Positions 1-10,408 are shown, numbered from the stretch's first letter. The stretch: 20,633 nucleotides of DNA from JBHHZJ01 sp046758005 (GCA_046758005.1 JBHHZJ010000067.1:1-20633); one strand, 5' to 3'. Numbers and translations are program-made. Notes: a model not told the origin generated them from the sequence alone.

Positions 1-1
1 C

Positions 2-1891
2 ATGTACATCGGCGGCAGCGACGAGCGCGCCATGCACCACCTGGTGGCCGAGCTGCTCGACAACGCCATGGACGAGGCGGTCGCCGGCCACGCCACCCGC
101 ATCGAGCTGGAGCTCGGGCCGGACAACCTGGTCACGGTGCGCGACAACGGCCGCGGCGTCCCGGTCGACGCGCACCCGAAGTTCAAGAGCAAATCGGCGC
201 TCGAGGTGATCATGACGACCCTGCACTCGGGCGCCAAGTTCTCAAACAAATCCTACGCCACCTCCGGCGGCCTGCACGGGGTCGGCATCTCGGTGGTCAA
301 CGCGCTGGCCGACCGGCTGAGCGTCGAGGTGGCGCGCGACCGCAAGCTGTACCGCCAGAGCTACAAGCGCGGCAAGCCCCAGGGCAAGCTGAAAGAGGTC
401 GGCGCGGTGCAGAACCGGCGCGGCACGACCGTCACCTTCCGGCCCGATCCGTCGATCTTCGGCGCCGGCGCGCGGTTCCAGCCGGACCAGCTCTACCGCA
501 TGGCGCGCTCGCGCGCCTACCTGTTCCGCGGCGTCGAGATCCGCTGGACCTGCGATCCCGCCCTCGTCAAGAAGCGCGGCGAGGCGCCGGTCTGCGAAAC
601 CCTGCACTTCCCCAACGGGCTGCGCGACTACCTGGAGGCCAGCCTCAACGGGCGCAACACGCTCACCCCCGACCCCTTCGTCGACCGGGCCGACCTGCCC
701 GACGGCGAAGGCCACATCGAGTGGGCGATCACCTGGCCGGTCGACGAGGACGGCTTCCTCAGCTCCTACTGCAACACGGTGCCGACCCCCGACGGCGGCA
801 CCCACGAGCAGGGCCTGCGCGGGGGCCTGACCAAGAGCCTCAAGGCCTACGGCGAGCTGATCGGCAACAAAAAGAAGGTCGCTCAACTCACGGCGGACGA
901 CATCCTGGGCGGGGCCTGCGCGATCCTTTCGGTGTTCATCAGGAACCCCCAGTTCCAGGGCCAGACCAAGGAGAGGCTCGCCTCGCCGATGGCGACCAAG
1001 CTGATCGAGACCACGATCAAGGACCACTTCGACCACTGGCTGTCCGGCCATCCCGAGCGGGCCAGGGCGCTGCTCGGCCGAATCCTGGAGCGCACCGACG
1101 AGCGCCTGCGCCGCCGGCACGAGAAGGAGTTGAACCGCAAGTCGGCGACACGCAAGCTGCGCCTGCCCGGAAAGCTGGCCGATTGCGCCCGCTCGCGCGC
1201 GGCGGGCACCGAAATCTTCCTGGTCGAGGGCGATTCGGCCGGCGGATCGGCCAAGCAGGCGCGCGACCGCGAGACCCAGGCGGTCCTGCCGCTGCGCGGC
1301 AAGATCCTCAACGTGGCCAGCGCCACGCAGGACAAGATGCGCGCCAACCACGAAATTTCCGATATCGCCCAGGCGCTCGGCTGCGGCGTGCACCACCAGT
1401 TCGACATCGCCAAGCTGCGCTACGAGCGGGTCATCATCATGACCGACGCCGACGTGGACGGCGCGCACATCGCCTCGCTGCTCATGACCTTCTTCTACCG
1501 GGAGATGCCGGGCCTGATCGAGGCCGGGCGCCTTTATCTCGCCCAGCCGCCGCTGTATCGCCTGACCCAGGGCGGCGAGTCGGTCTACGCGCGCGACGAC
1601 AAGCACAAGGACGAGCTGCTCGCCAAGCGCTTCAAGGGCCGCGGCAAGGTCGAGATCAGCCGCTTCAAGGGCCTCGGCGAGATGCCGGCCAGGCAGCTCA
1701 AGGAAACGACCATGGACCGGCGCAACCGGACCCTGCTGCGCGTGATGCTGACCGACGCCCAGGGCGCGACGGCGCGGGCGCAGCGCAAGGAGGCCGGGGA
1801 CCTGGTCGAGCGGCTGATGGGCCGCAAGCCCGAACTGCGCTTCGCCTTCATCCAGGAAAACGCCCGTTTCGTCTCCGAGCTCGACGTGTAA
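2..1891 (+). CDS. parE: DNA topoisomerase IV subunit B (5' truncated)
   Basis: This is the ATPase subunit of topoisomerase IV, which with ParC decatenates daughter chromosomes. The visible 629 residues begin at MYIGG, normally an internal motif (GMYIGG) some 25-40 residues into the protein, so the true start lies outside the window. Seen in order: the GHKL ATPase motifs ELLDNAMDEA (about residues 17-26), DNGRGVP (about 48-54) and GGLHGVG (about 89-95); the TOPRIM motifs EGDSAGGSAKQARDR (about 409) and DADVDGAH (about 481); and RFKGLGEMP near the C-terminus. PLRGKILNVASA and the absence of the long GyrB insertion favour ParE over GyrB. The stop TAA (1889-1891) overlaps the first base of a palindromic element. 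Confidence 0.96.
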   Translation: MYIGGSDERAMHHLVAELLDNAMDEAVAGHATRIELELGPDNLVTVRDNGRGVPVDAHPKFKSKSALEVIMTTLHSGAKFSNKSYATSGGLHGVGISVVNALADRLSVEVARDRKLYRQSYKRGKPQGKLKEVGAVQNRRGTTVTFRPDPSIFGAGARFQPDQLYRMARSRAYLFRGVEIRWTCDPALVKKRGEAPVCETLHFPNGLRDYLEASLNGRNTLTPDPFVDRADLPDGEGHIEWAITWPVDEDGFLSSYCNTVPTPDGGTHEQGLRGGLTKSLKAYGELIGNKKKVAQLTADDILGGACAILSVFIRNPQFQGQTKERLASPMATKLIETTIKDHFDHWLSGHPERARALLGRILERTDERLRRRHEKELNRKSATRKLRLPGKLADCARSRAAGTEIFLVEGDSAGGSAKQARDRETQAVLPLRGKILNVASATQDKMRANHEISDIAQALGCGVHHQFDIAKLRYERVIIMTDADVDGAHIASLLMTFFYREMPGLIEAGRLYLAQPPLYRLTQGGESVYARDDKHKDELLAKRFKGRGKVEISRFKGLGEMPARQLKETTMDRRNRTLLRVMLTDAQGATARAQRKEAGDLVERLMGRKPELRFAFIQENARFVSELDV

Positions 1892-2021
1892 TACCAGCGG
1901 TCATTGAAAAAAAATGACCGCTGGGCGTTCAAACGCCACGCAGGCTTTCCTCGCCTAAGCTCGGGCGCGCGGTCGCGCTTGCCAAAGGGCATTGTGAGTC
2001 AATCACAATGCCCTTCGGTAT
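1891..2021. repeat. Paired-hairpin palindromic element A (MITE-like), after parE
   Basis: The 131-nt stretch opens with ATACC (1891-1895) and closes with GGTAT (2017-2021). It contains three dyads: CCAGCGGTCATT (1894-1905) with its complement at 1913-1924 around an A-rich loop; GGCGTT/AACGCC (1924-1929/1932-1937); and AAGGGCATTGTGA (1985-1997) with its complement at 2003-2015. Read inward, the two ends are similar to each other (ATACC, then GG(T/G)CATTG), as expected of imperfect terminal inverted repeats. No coding potential is seen. The first hairpin could terminate parE transcription, but no U-tract follows it. A mobile origin is inferred. Confidence 0.6.
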
Positions 2022-2179
2022 AACCCGGACGCCGCGCGCGCCCGGGGTCCGTATGGCGCGCCGGTGCTCGCAAAGTTATCGCGGACACGTGATTTGCGCG
2101 CGGGCGCGGGCGATCTACATTGGTGAAGCTCGAAACCCGCTTTGTCCTGGGCATTCTCGAGGCAATGGAGAAACGTGTC

Positions 2180-2740
2180 ATGACGAACGCGGTGCGCTGG
2201 CCGCTCGGCGTCCTTGCGGCGGGCGGGTTGGCGGCCTGCGCCGGCGGCGTCGTCAGCCCGACGAACGTCGGGGGAAGCTATGACCCGCTGACGCTGAACT
2301 ACGTCGCCAGCAAAGGCGATCTTTACACACAGGTGGTGGGCAATCCCTTCACGACCTCTAAAGGGAAGCTCGACAGCGTCGTCACCGGCACCATGTTCGG
2401 GGCCCACTTTGGACCCCCTATTCGCTTCAGCACCGAAAGGGACCCGCAGAACAGGTCGCCGTATCACGTCGTCGTGCTGTTCAATCCGCAACGGCCCGTG
2501 ACGGCCAGGACGCTGTGCGAAAACCCGCAGCAGCCGACCGCCGCATCGGAGGGAACGGTACGCGTGATGATGGCGTTCTGCTCCGCAGACTACTATGAGA
2601 CGTCCGTGAGCGGTCGGTTGGCCGGAGTCGATGACCCGAACGACCCGGCGTTCCGAACGTTCATTCGGCAGATGACCGCACAGCTCCTGCCCCCGCGCAA
2701 TCCGGATCCAAACGGCGGCAGCGGCGACTTCAACACCTAG
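2180..2740 (+). CDS. Predicted lipoprotein of unknown function
   Basis: A 186-aa protein. I chose the ATG at 2180 because GGAG lies 9 nt upstream; ATG 2165 is an in-frame alternative with a poorer site. The N-terminus is a signal peptide with a lipobox, GGLAAC, lipidation Cys at about residue 20 followed by Ala-Gly-Gly, so it is probably anchored in a membrane facing the periplasm. The mature part has no transmembrane segment or catalytic motif that I recognise. Three further cysteines or fewer are visible (TLCENP, AFCSADYY). The C-terminus is a disordered-looking Pro/Asn/Gly tail. It stands alone between two palindromic elements. I do not recognise the family. Confidence 0.72.
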   Translation: MTNAVRWPLGVLAAGGLAACAGGVVSPTNVGGSYDPLTLNYVASKGDLYTQVVGNPFTTSKGKLDSVVTGTMFGAHFGPPIRFSTERDPQNRSPYHVVVLFNPQRPVTARTLCENPQQPTAASEGTVRVMMAFCSADYYETSVSGRLAGVDDPNDPAFRTFIRQMTAQLLPPRNPDPNGGSGDFNT

Positions 2741-2799
2741 TGGAATGCGGCCGAGGTACGATTCGCTCCCGCCCCGATCCGTGCGAGTCCGTCGGCATG

Positions 2800-2942
2800 A
2801 TACCGATGAGCGCACGAGCTGACTCGGGCGCTCGTCGGTATCGGCGCGCCGGGTTGGCCCCGGGCGGCGGCGCGCAAACAAAGGACGACATACCGGCGAG
2901 TGGATGGCCGGCGAGTGGATGGCTTCATCCGCTCGCTGGTAT
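2800..2942 (-). repeat. Paired-hairpin repeat element B (related to element C at 4387)
   Basis: Two hairpins, each bounded by ATACC...GGTAT. The first is ATACCGATGAGCGC (2800-2813) with GCGCTCGTCGGTAT (2828-2841), 13 of 14 paired, its stem continued by CGAG/CTCG. The second is at 2890-2906 with 2926-2942, 15 of 17 paired. A 48-nt spacer separates them. The second loop carries a perfect 15-bp tandem duplication (2893-2907 and 2908-2922). Read on the minus strand from 2942, the sequence matches the plus strand from 4387 over its first ~37 nt and again at its far end, so these are two copies of one dispersed repeat in opposite orientation. Confidence 0.75.
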
Positions 2943-3034
2943 GACATCGGGAGACGGGGTCACGGTCTCGGCGGGCGAGCGGACGCGTCTGGACGCACCG
3001 GCATGATCAGGGCGATGCGACCCCAGGATTGGTG

Positions 3035-3235
3035 ATGGCTGCCTCCGGTGTGCTCCTGTACCTGCTGATCGCCGGGCTCCTGGTGATGTTCTGGCGCCGG
3101 GTCCGCGGCATGTCGTTCGACGACTTGCTCGAGCGCAGCCGGCGCGAGCATCACCATGTCCGCCGGGTGCTCGCCAAGCACCCGCGCGGCGGAAGCTGGA
3201 AGGAGCACAAGGCCTGGATGCGCGAGGAGGCGTGA
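3035..3235 (+). CDS. Small single-pass membrane protein, unknown
   Basis: A 66-aa protein. The ATG at 3035 is preceded by AGG in a suitable position; GTG 3032 and TTG 3029 are in-frame alternatives. Residues 3-20 form a hydrophobic membrane segment ending in Phe-Trp. A basic, charged region with a His triplet near residue 40 (REHHHVRR) and a tail rich in Lys, Trp and Glu follow. The charge distribution suggests the C-terminal part faces the cytoplasm. I recognise no family. Codon use is GC-rich and similar to the neighbours. It may be a real small gene, but it has no operon partner. Confidence 0.5.
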   Translation: MAASGVLLYLLIAGLLVMFWRRVRGMSFDDLLERSRREHHHVRRVLAKHPRGGSWKEHKAWMREEA

Positions 3236-3237
3236 GC

Positions 3238-3277
3238 GGCGAGGCCCGGACCGAAGGACCGGGGAAGACCCCTCGCC
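3238..3277. terminator. Possible nested hairpin after the 66-aa gene
   Basis: GGCGAGG (3238-3244) pairs with CCTCGCC (3271-3277) and encloses an inner stem around CCGGACC-GAA-GGACCGG with one A-A mismatch. It lies 3 nt after the stop of the 66-aa gene and before the convergent coiled-coil gene. No U-tract is visible on either strand, so a terminator role is only suggested by position. Confidence 0.3.
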
Positions 3278-3304
3278 CCTCGGCCCACGATGGGCCCGGG
3301 CGGG

Positions 3305-3895
3305 TCACTTCGCGGCGGCATCCTTTCCGGAAATGACCGCGAACGGATTCTCCGGCGCGCCGTGCGGCCCCGGGCCGTAAGCCTCCACGTTGCGTTTGGG
3401 TTTCTCCCCGGTCTCGGCGCCCGTCCCCGCGTCCGGGACCGAATCCGTCGCCCCCCCGAGGATTCCCCGGAACCATTGGCGGTCGCTGTCTTCGACCGCG
3501 GCGTCCGCCTTCGGTTCGCCGCCGGGCGACGGCGTCGTTTCGGCCGACGGAGCCTCGTCCTCACCGTTTTCGGTCTTCGGCCGGACAAGCTCGACGAGCG
3601 TCTCGATCTGCGTGTCCAGGCTCCGGATCTCTTCGTTGACGTACCCGCCGGTCCTGTTCTCGAAGGCTCGGGTCAGGCGCTGCAGCATGTTCCGCAGCTG
3701 CACGTTCTCGTCGATCAGTCGCGTGATGACCTTGTCCTTGGCCTCGAGCGTGTTGTTCTTCTCGACCAGCCTTTCCCGGATCGCGTCGAGCCGGTCGCGA
3801 AGCCCCTTGAAGGCTTCGGCGTCGGTGCCTTCCGGCTGACCGAGACTTTCCTCAATCCGGCCGACCTGCTGTTCCAAATCGTCCATTTCGCTCAT
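3305..3895 (-). CDS. Coiled-coil protein of unknown function
   Basis: A 196-aa protein. The first ~110 residues are strongly helical and heptad-like, with abundant Glu, Leu, Arg and Gln (for example DDLEQQVGRIEESL and VITRLIDENVQLRNML), which fits a long coiled coil. Residues ~115-150 are acidic, Pro/Ala-rich and probably disordered. A short possible folded piece follows (DRQWFRGILGG), then a Gly/Pro-rich end. There is no signal peptide or membrane segment. The Shine-Dalgarno sequence is weak; Met4 is an alternative start. A candidate 37-aa ORF ends 6 nt upstream, so the two may be co-transcribed. The family is not recognised. Confidence 0.7.
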   Translation of the reverse strand: MSEMDDLEQQVGRIEESLGQPEGTDAEAFKGLRDRLDAIRERLVEKNNTLEAKDKVITRLIDENVQLRNMLQRLTRAFENRTGGYVNEEIRSLDTQIETLVELVRPKTENGEDEAPSAETTPSPGGEPKADAAVEDSDRQWFRGILGGATDSVPDAGTGAETGEKPKRNVEAYGPGPHGAPENPFAVISGKDAAAK

Positions 3896-3901
3896 CGCAC
3901 T

Positions 3902-4015
3902 TCACGGCCCGCTTCGCCACGTTTCGACCACCGTATTGCTGAACATGCGCACGAGATGCCAGAGGACCTCGGCACCCATCACAATATAGCCGGCCGCGTT
4001 AATGAAATATTGCAC
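3902..4015 (-). CDS. Candidate small protein (37 aa) upstream of the coiled-coil gene
   Basis: From GTG 4015 the minus strand reads 37 codons to TGA at 3902-3904, 6 nt before the coiled-coil start. The peptide is hydrophobic and Trp-containing (YIVMGAEVLWHLVRMF is part of it), like a membrane-associated small protein. Third positions are mostly G or C in the last 25 codons, as in neighbouring genes. The AAGGAG at 4015-4020 overlaps the GTG, so the start is uncertain: ATT 4003 or ATG 3979 (25 aa) are alternatives. An in-frame TGA lies 4 codons upstream of the GTG. No family is recognised; it could be chance. Confidence 0.35.
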   Translation of the reverse strand: MQYFINAAGYIVMGAEVLWHLVRMFSNTVVETWRSGP

Positions 4016-4053
4016 TCCTTGAATTCACTTTGTGCAGGAAATTCTGCAATATT
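4006..4053. promoter_or_regulatory. AT-rich inverted repeat upstream of the coiled-coil gene
   Basis: AATATTGCA (4006-4014) and TGCAATATT (4045-4053) form a perfect 9-bp inverted repeat 30 nt apart, in an AT-rich patch (about 3980-4080) within otherwise GC-rich DNA. The right arm overlaps a TAATAT -10-like hexamer on the minus strand (4049-4054), and the left arm covers the start of the candidate small ORF. An inner TGCAC/GTGCA pair (4011-4015/4032-4036) is also present. This looks like a promoter with an operator or mRNA stem, but no -35 is clear. Confidence 0.4.
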
Positions 4054-4198
4054 AAGAAAATTTGAACTGCCTTGTTTCCGAGTATTCGCGCGAAGGAATT
4101 TGCCGGGCTCCCCGCGGCCGGAAGATCTCCGGCACGACGCCGCGTGGCGAGAGCGGCGGATTCGAAGAAAGCGATGCAAACAGGCGTTCCTGAAGGAG

Positions 4199-4274
<76 letters not shown>

Positions 4275-4312
4275 TCACGGGGAGGCGCGCGCCTCCGGCG
4301 GTGGGCTGGGCG

Positions 4313-4342
4313 ACCATAGGCCCGGCCCGGCGCGGGGGTCAA
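4313..4342 (-). promoter_or_regulatory. Promoter of tRNA-Lys
   Basis: On the minus strand TTGACC (4342-4337) and TATGGT (4318-4313) are separated by 18 nt, close to a sigma70-type promoter. Predicted transcription would start near 4306, about 32 nt before the mature tRNA. The leader contains a perfect 16-nt palindrome (4281-4296). Confidence 0.6.
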
Positions 4343-4357
4343 GCGCGCGAGCGGCGG

Positions 4358-4485
4358 GGCCGGAGGTGTTGCCGGGCGCCGCGTTCATACCAGCGAGCGG
4401 ATCAAGCCACCCACTCGCTCGTATTTCGTCCTCTGTCCGCGCGCCGCGCGCCAGCGGCGCGGCCGGAGGCGTTGCCGGGCGCCGC
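4358..4485 (+). repeat. 25-bp direct repeat bracketing the left part of element C
   Basis: Positions 4358-4382 and 4461-4485 are identical at 24 of 25 bases (both begin GGCCGGAGG and end GGGCGCCGC). The first copy lies 4 nt before the start of repeat element C and the second lies inside it. The cause may be a duplication during insertion or a later rearrangement. Confidence 0.6.
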
Positions 4486-4534
4486 CTATGCCCGCGCGCC
4501 GGGCGCCCGAGCCGCCTCGTGCGCTCACCGACAT
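4387..4534 (+). repeat. Paired-hairpin repeat element C (degenerate copy of B)
   Basis: It starts ATACCAGCGAGCGGAT (4387-4402) and pairs imperfectly with the stretch ending CGTAT at 4424 (13 of 16). The ATACCAGCGAGCGGAT start, the following segment (TCGTCCT, GCGCGCCG) and the far end (CTCGTGCGCTCA) match the minus strand of element B. The right hairpin has decayed: the expected GGTAT is GACAT (4530-4534). The interior is GC-rich and rearranged compared with B. The right edge touches the coaD stop codon (4534-4536). Confidence 0.65.
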
Positions 4535-5082
4535 CACACCTTGCGCAGGCGCGGCATGCGCTTGGCGCCGCCCTTGCGCGCCCCGCCCTGCAAGCGCGCG
4601 ACCAGGCGCGCGGCCACGCGCGGGCTGACGAAGCCCGAGACGTCGCCGCCCAGGCGCGCGATCTCCTTGACCAGGCGCGCGGCCACGAACTGTTGGCGCT
4701 CCGAGGCGCTGAGGAACACGGTCTCGATGGTCGGGTCGAGCCGGGTGTTCATGGTCGCCATCTGGAACTCGTACTCGAAGTCGGAGACCGCGCGCAGGCC
4801 GCGGATGATGACCCGCGCCCCGACCTCGCCGGCGAAGTGGATCAGCAGGTTGTCGAAGGCGCGGACCTCGACGTCGAGGCCGGCCGCGCGCAGCTCGCCG
4901 AGCTCAGCCTCGACCATGTCGACCCGCTCCTCGACGCCGAACAGGGGCGTCTTGTCGGGGTTGTGCGCGACCGCGACGATCAGCCGGTCGACCACTGCGG
5001 CCGCGCGGACGATGATGTCCATGTGGCCCTTGGTGATCGGGTCGAAGGTTCCCGGGTAGACCCCGATTCGCGGCTCGGTCAT
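4534..5082 (-). CDS. coaD: Phosphopantetheine adenylyltransferase
   Basis: It transfers AMP from ATP to 4'-phosphopantetheine to give dephospho-CoA, the penultimate step of CoA synthesis, in the cytosol. The 182-aa product begins MTEPRIGVYPGTFDPITKGH, with the nucleotidyltransferase (T/H)xGH motif as TKGH. Also seen are IIRGLRAVSDFEYEFQM and the LVKEIARLGGDVSGFV signature. ATG 5082 is preceded by a strong GGAGGG. Most homologues are near 160 aa; this one has an extra basic, Gly-rich tail of roughly 18 residues. It follows gyrA by 25 nt on the same strand and is probably co-transcribed with it. Its stop abuts repeat element C. Confidence 0.95.
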   Translation of the reverse strand: MTEPRIGVYPGTFDPITKGHMDIIVRAAAVVDRLIVAVAHNPDKTPLFGVEERVDMVEAELGELRAAGLDVEVRAFDNLLIHFAGEVGARVIIRGLRAVSDFEYEFQMATMNTRLDPTIETVFLSASERQQFVAARLVKEIARLGGDVSGFVSPRVAARLVARLQGGARKGGAKRMPRLRKV

Positions 5083-5107
5083 GTTCGCCCTCCCCCTCCT
5101 CTCGCGC

Positions 5108-7837
<2,730 letters not shown>

Positions 7838-7938
7838 GGGGCTGCCCCGTAGCGGTCGGCGGAAGGGCACGCAGGGCGCGTTGCGGACCCGCGCCCCGGC
7901 GGCTCACGCGCGCCGCCGCGGCCCGGGAAGACGCGCAA

Positions 7939-7967
7939 GATGTAGCAAATTTTGCACGTGCGAACAA
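7939..7967 (-). promoter_or_regulatory. Candidate gyrA promoter
   Basis: On the minus strand TTGTTC (7967-7962), a 17-nt spacer and TACATC (7944-7939) preceded by TGC form an extended -10 promoter. The spacer contains GCACGTGC and GCAAAATTTGC, both palindromic, in a short AT-rich patch. The predicted start near 7931 gives a leader of about 94 nt before GTG 7837. Confidence 0.5.
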
Positions 7968-8052
7968 CAAAACGCGGCGCTTCGCCGGCCGCGGACCGGG
8001 CGATCCAAGGCGCCGAAATCACGTCCATTTCGCGGCGCGCGCCGCTCCGCGT

Positions 8053-8691
8053 CTACTCCGGCGTGCCGGCCCCATCGTCTTCGTGCCCGCGCCCGCCGTC
8101 TGTGCCGTGGTGACCCAGCTCCTCGCCGTGGGCCTCGGGCCCGCCGCCCGGCTCTCCGTGGCTGTGGCGCATCATGCGCCGAGCCTCGGGCGTGAGGTCG
8201 GCTTCGGTGAACTTGTGCTGTTCCTCGTCGTTGTGCACGAAGGCGATGATGTCGGCCAGTTCGTCGCCGGTGAAGATGATCTGTTCGCCGAGGGCCTCTT
8301 CCTGGGCGGCGATCATGTACGGGGCCATGCGCCACATCTTGGCGGCGAACTCGAACGGATTCATCACTGGCGTCATGGTGTGCGCGTCGAGGTTGGCCGC
8401 ATCGTGCCCGCCGACCCCGTTGATCGCGTGGCAGGCGATGCAACCCTTTTCGACGAACAGCCTCCGGCCGCGCGACGGGTCCATTCGCGGCATGCGCATG
8501 TTCGGCATGCCCGCGGTGCTCATTCTCTGTCTGCCCATCATCCGATGCATGCCCTGCTCCGAGCCGACGGACGGCGGAGCCTGCTCCTCGGGCTCATCTT
8601 GGTGCGCGGTCGCGGCCGCGGACATCAGGCCGGCCGCGCCCGCCAGCAGGACTCCGAGGCGCAGGCCCCGCTTGACCGATTTCAGGCTCAT
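8053..8691 (-). CDS. Exported c-type cytochrome, Met/His-rich
   Basis: A 212-aa periplasmic electron-transfer protein. ATG 8691 follows GGGGAGAAG. Residues 1-29 are a Sec signal peptide (RLGVLLAGAAGLMSAAATA). A single haem site GCIACH (Cys84, Cys87, His88) sits in a class I-like fold, followed by GDELADIIAFVH. Before the haem, residues 48-70 are Met-rich (GMHRMMGRQRMSTAGMPNMR); several Met after it (106, 110, 119, 122, 126) could supply the sixth ligand. The C-terminus (about 175-204) is rich in His, Gly and Glu. The Met/His tails could bind metal such as copper, which is inference. It lies between gyrA and a divergent kinase-like gene. The partner oxidase is not in the window. Confidence 0.9.
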   Translation of the reverse strand: MSLKSVKRGLRLGVLLAGAAGLMSAAATAHQDEPEEQAPPSVGSEQGMHRMMGRQRMSTAGMPNMRMPRMDPSRGRRLFVEKGCIACHAINGVGGHDAANLDAHTMTPVMNPFEFAAKMWRMAPYMIAAQEEALGEQIIFTGDELADIIAFVHNDEEQHKFTEADLTPEARRMMRHSHGEPGGGPEAHGEELGHHGTDGGRGHEDDGAGTPE

Positions 8692-8742
8692 GGCTCTTCT
8701 CCCCGGATGGCCCGTGCTGCGCGGATGGCCGCGAAGCGCTTC

Positions 8743-8802
8743 TCATATATAAGTTCCCCGCCCCGGTCCAGCAGGTCCATGACCTATGTCAATGTGTCAA
8801 TG
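8743..8802 (-). promoter_or_regulatory. Candidate activator-type promoter of the cytochrome c gene
   Basis: A TATATA-like -10 lies at 8746-8751 on the minus strand, about 50 nt before ATG 8691. No good -35 is present. Instead a perfect dyad AGGTC-CAT-GACCT (8773-8785) is centred about 40 bp upstream of the predicted start, the usual place for a class II activator. Just beyond it are two tandem copies of TGTCAATG (8787-8802), which on the minus strand read as two TTGACA. The rest of the 364-nt divergent gap (8803-9055) shows nothing I can assign. Confidence 0.4.
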
Positions 8803-9055
8803 GATCGTCCGCACGGCGGGTCGAGTCGGGCCGCCTCCAGCCACCGTCGATGAGCGATCGGTCGATCCGGCGCGCCGCGCGGTGCGCGACCGGCGCCCGA
8901 TACCGCCGTCATTTCAAAGGATTGCGGGAGCGCGGGGGCAAAACTGTGATTTTCCGCACTTGCGGTGGACAAGTTGCCGCGAATCCCTTCAACTGGATTC
9001 CTACTGGGGGTGAGGCGCGGCGCACGGCGCGCGCCCATGAAATCGACGCCGGAGC

Positions 9056-9882
<827 letters not shown>

Positions 9883-9886
<4 letters not shown>

Positions 9887-10344
9887 AACGGGATCTCGTC
9901 GTCCAGGTCGCCGCCGGCGGGCGCCGCGGCGGCGGGCTCCTGGTCCTCGGCGGGCGCGCCGGCGCCGTAATCCCCCGGCGCCGCGCCCGCGCCGCGCGTA
10001 TCAAGCATGGTGAGCTCGCCTCGGAATCGCTGCAGCACGACCTCGGTGGTGTAGCGGTCCGCGCCGCTCTGATCGGTCCACTTGCGGGTCTGGAGCTGGC
10101 CCTCGACGTAGATCTTGGAGCCCTTGCGCAGGTACTTCTCGACCACGTCGACCAGGCGCTCGTTGAAGATGACGACGCGGTGCCATTCCGTGCGCTCGCG
10201 CCGCTCGCCGGTGTTTTTGTCGCGCCAGCTCTCGGAGGTCGCGAGCGAGAGGTTGCCGACCCGCAGGCCGTCCTGGGTCGTGCGGATCTCCGGATCGCGC
10301 CCGAGGTTGCCGATCAGAATGACCTTGTTCACGCTGCCCGCCAT
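9883..10344 (-). CDS. ssb: Single-stranded DNA-binding protein
   Basis: A 153-aa cytosolic protein that coats single-stranded DNA in replication and repair. The OB-fold begins MAGSVNKVILIGNLGRDPEI and continues through TEWHRVVIFNERLVDVVEKY, KGSKIYVEGQLQTRKW and YTTEVVLQ. A Gly/Ala/Pro-rich flexible linker leads to the acidic tip DLDDEIPF, the docking peptide for repair and replication partners. AAGGAC precedes ATG 10344. It is divergent from uvrA, and gyrA-coaD lie further along the same strand; the uvrA-ssb-gyrA-coaD neighbourhood is familiar from alphaproteobacteria. Here two genes lie between ssb and gyrA. Its 3' end overlaps the kinase-like gene by 4 nt. Confidence 0.96.
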
Positions 10345-10388
10345 GGCGCCGTCCTTAGTGCATGATCGAATTGCCGGCCCGCCGGCCG

Positions 10389-10408
10389 GAGGCGCACTCT
10401 AGCGCCTC
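10389..10408. promoter_or_regulatory. Inverted repeat in the ssb/uvrA divergent region
   Basis: GAGGCGC (10389-10395) and GCGCCTC (10402-10408) form a perfect 7-bp dyad around ACTCTA, between the divergent ssb and uvrA starts. It may be an operator or a stem. The 153-nt region contains no GTTC-N7-GTTC box of the alphaproteobacterial LexA type. Confidence 0.25.

Noticed and set aside
242..1606. Long minus-strand open frame opposite parE (454 aa)
   Set aside because: It is an antisense shadow of a clear ParE coding frame; the peptide is low-complexity Gly/Ala/Arg/Val, a common by-product of high GC.
1894..1924. Classical intrinsic terminator after parE
   Set aside because: The stem is good but no U-tract follows; it is better described as part of the palindromic element.
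2800..2942. CRISPR array
   Set aside because: Only two hairpins and one 15-bp tandem duplication; there are no regularly spaced repeats with unique spacers and no cas genes.
2003..2947. 314-aa minus-strand frame opposite the lipoprotein and element B
   Set aside because: Its N-terminal part is a translation of repeat element B and the remainder is antisense to the lipoprotein. The similarity of its start to a frame beginning near 4380 reflects the DNA repeat, not a protein family.
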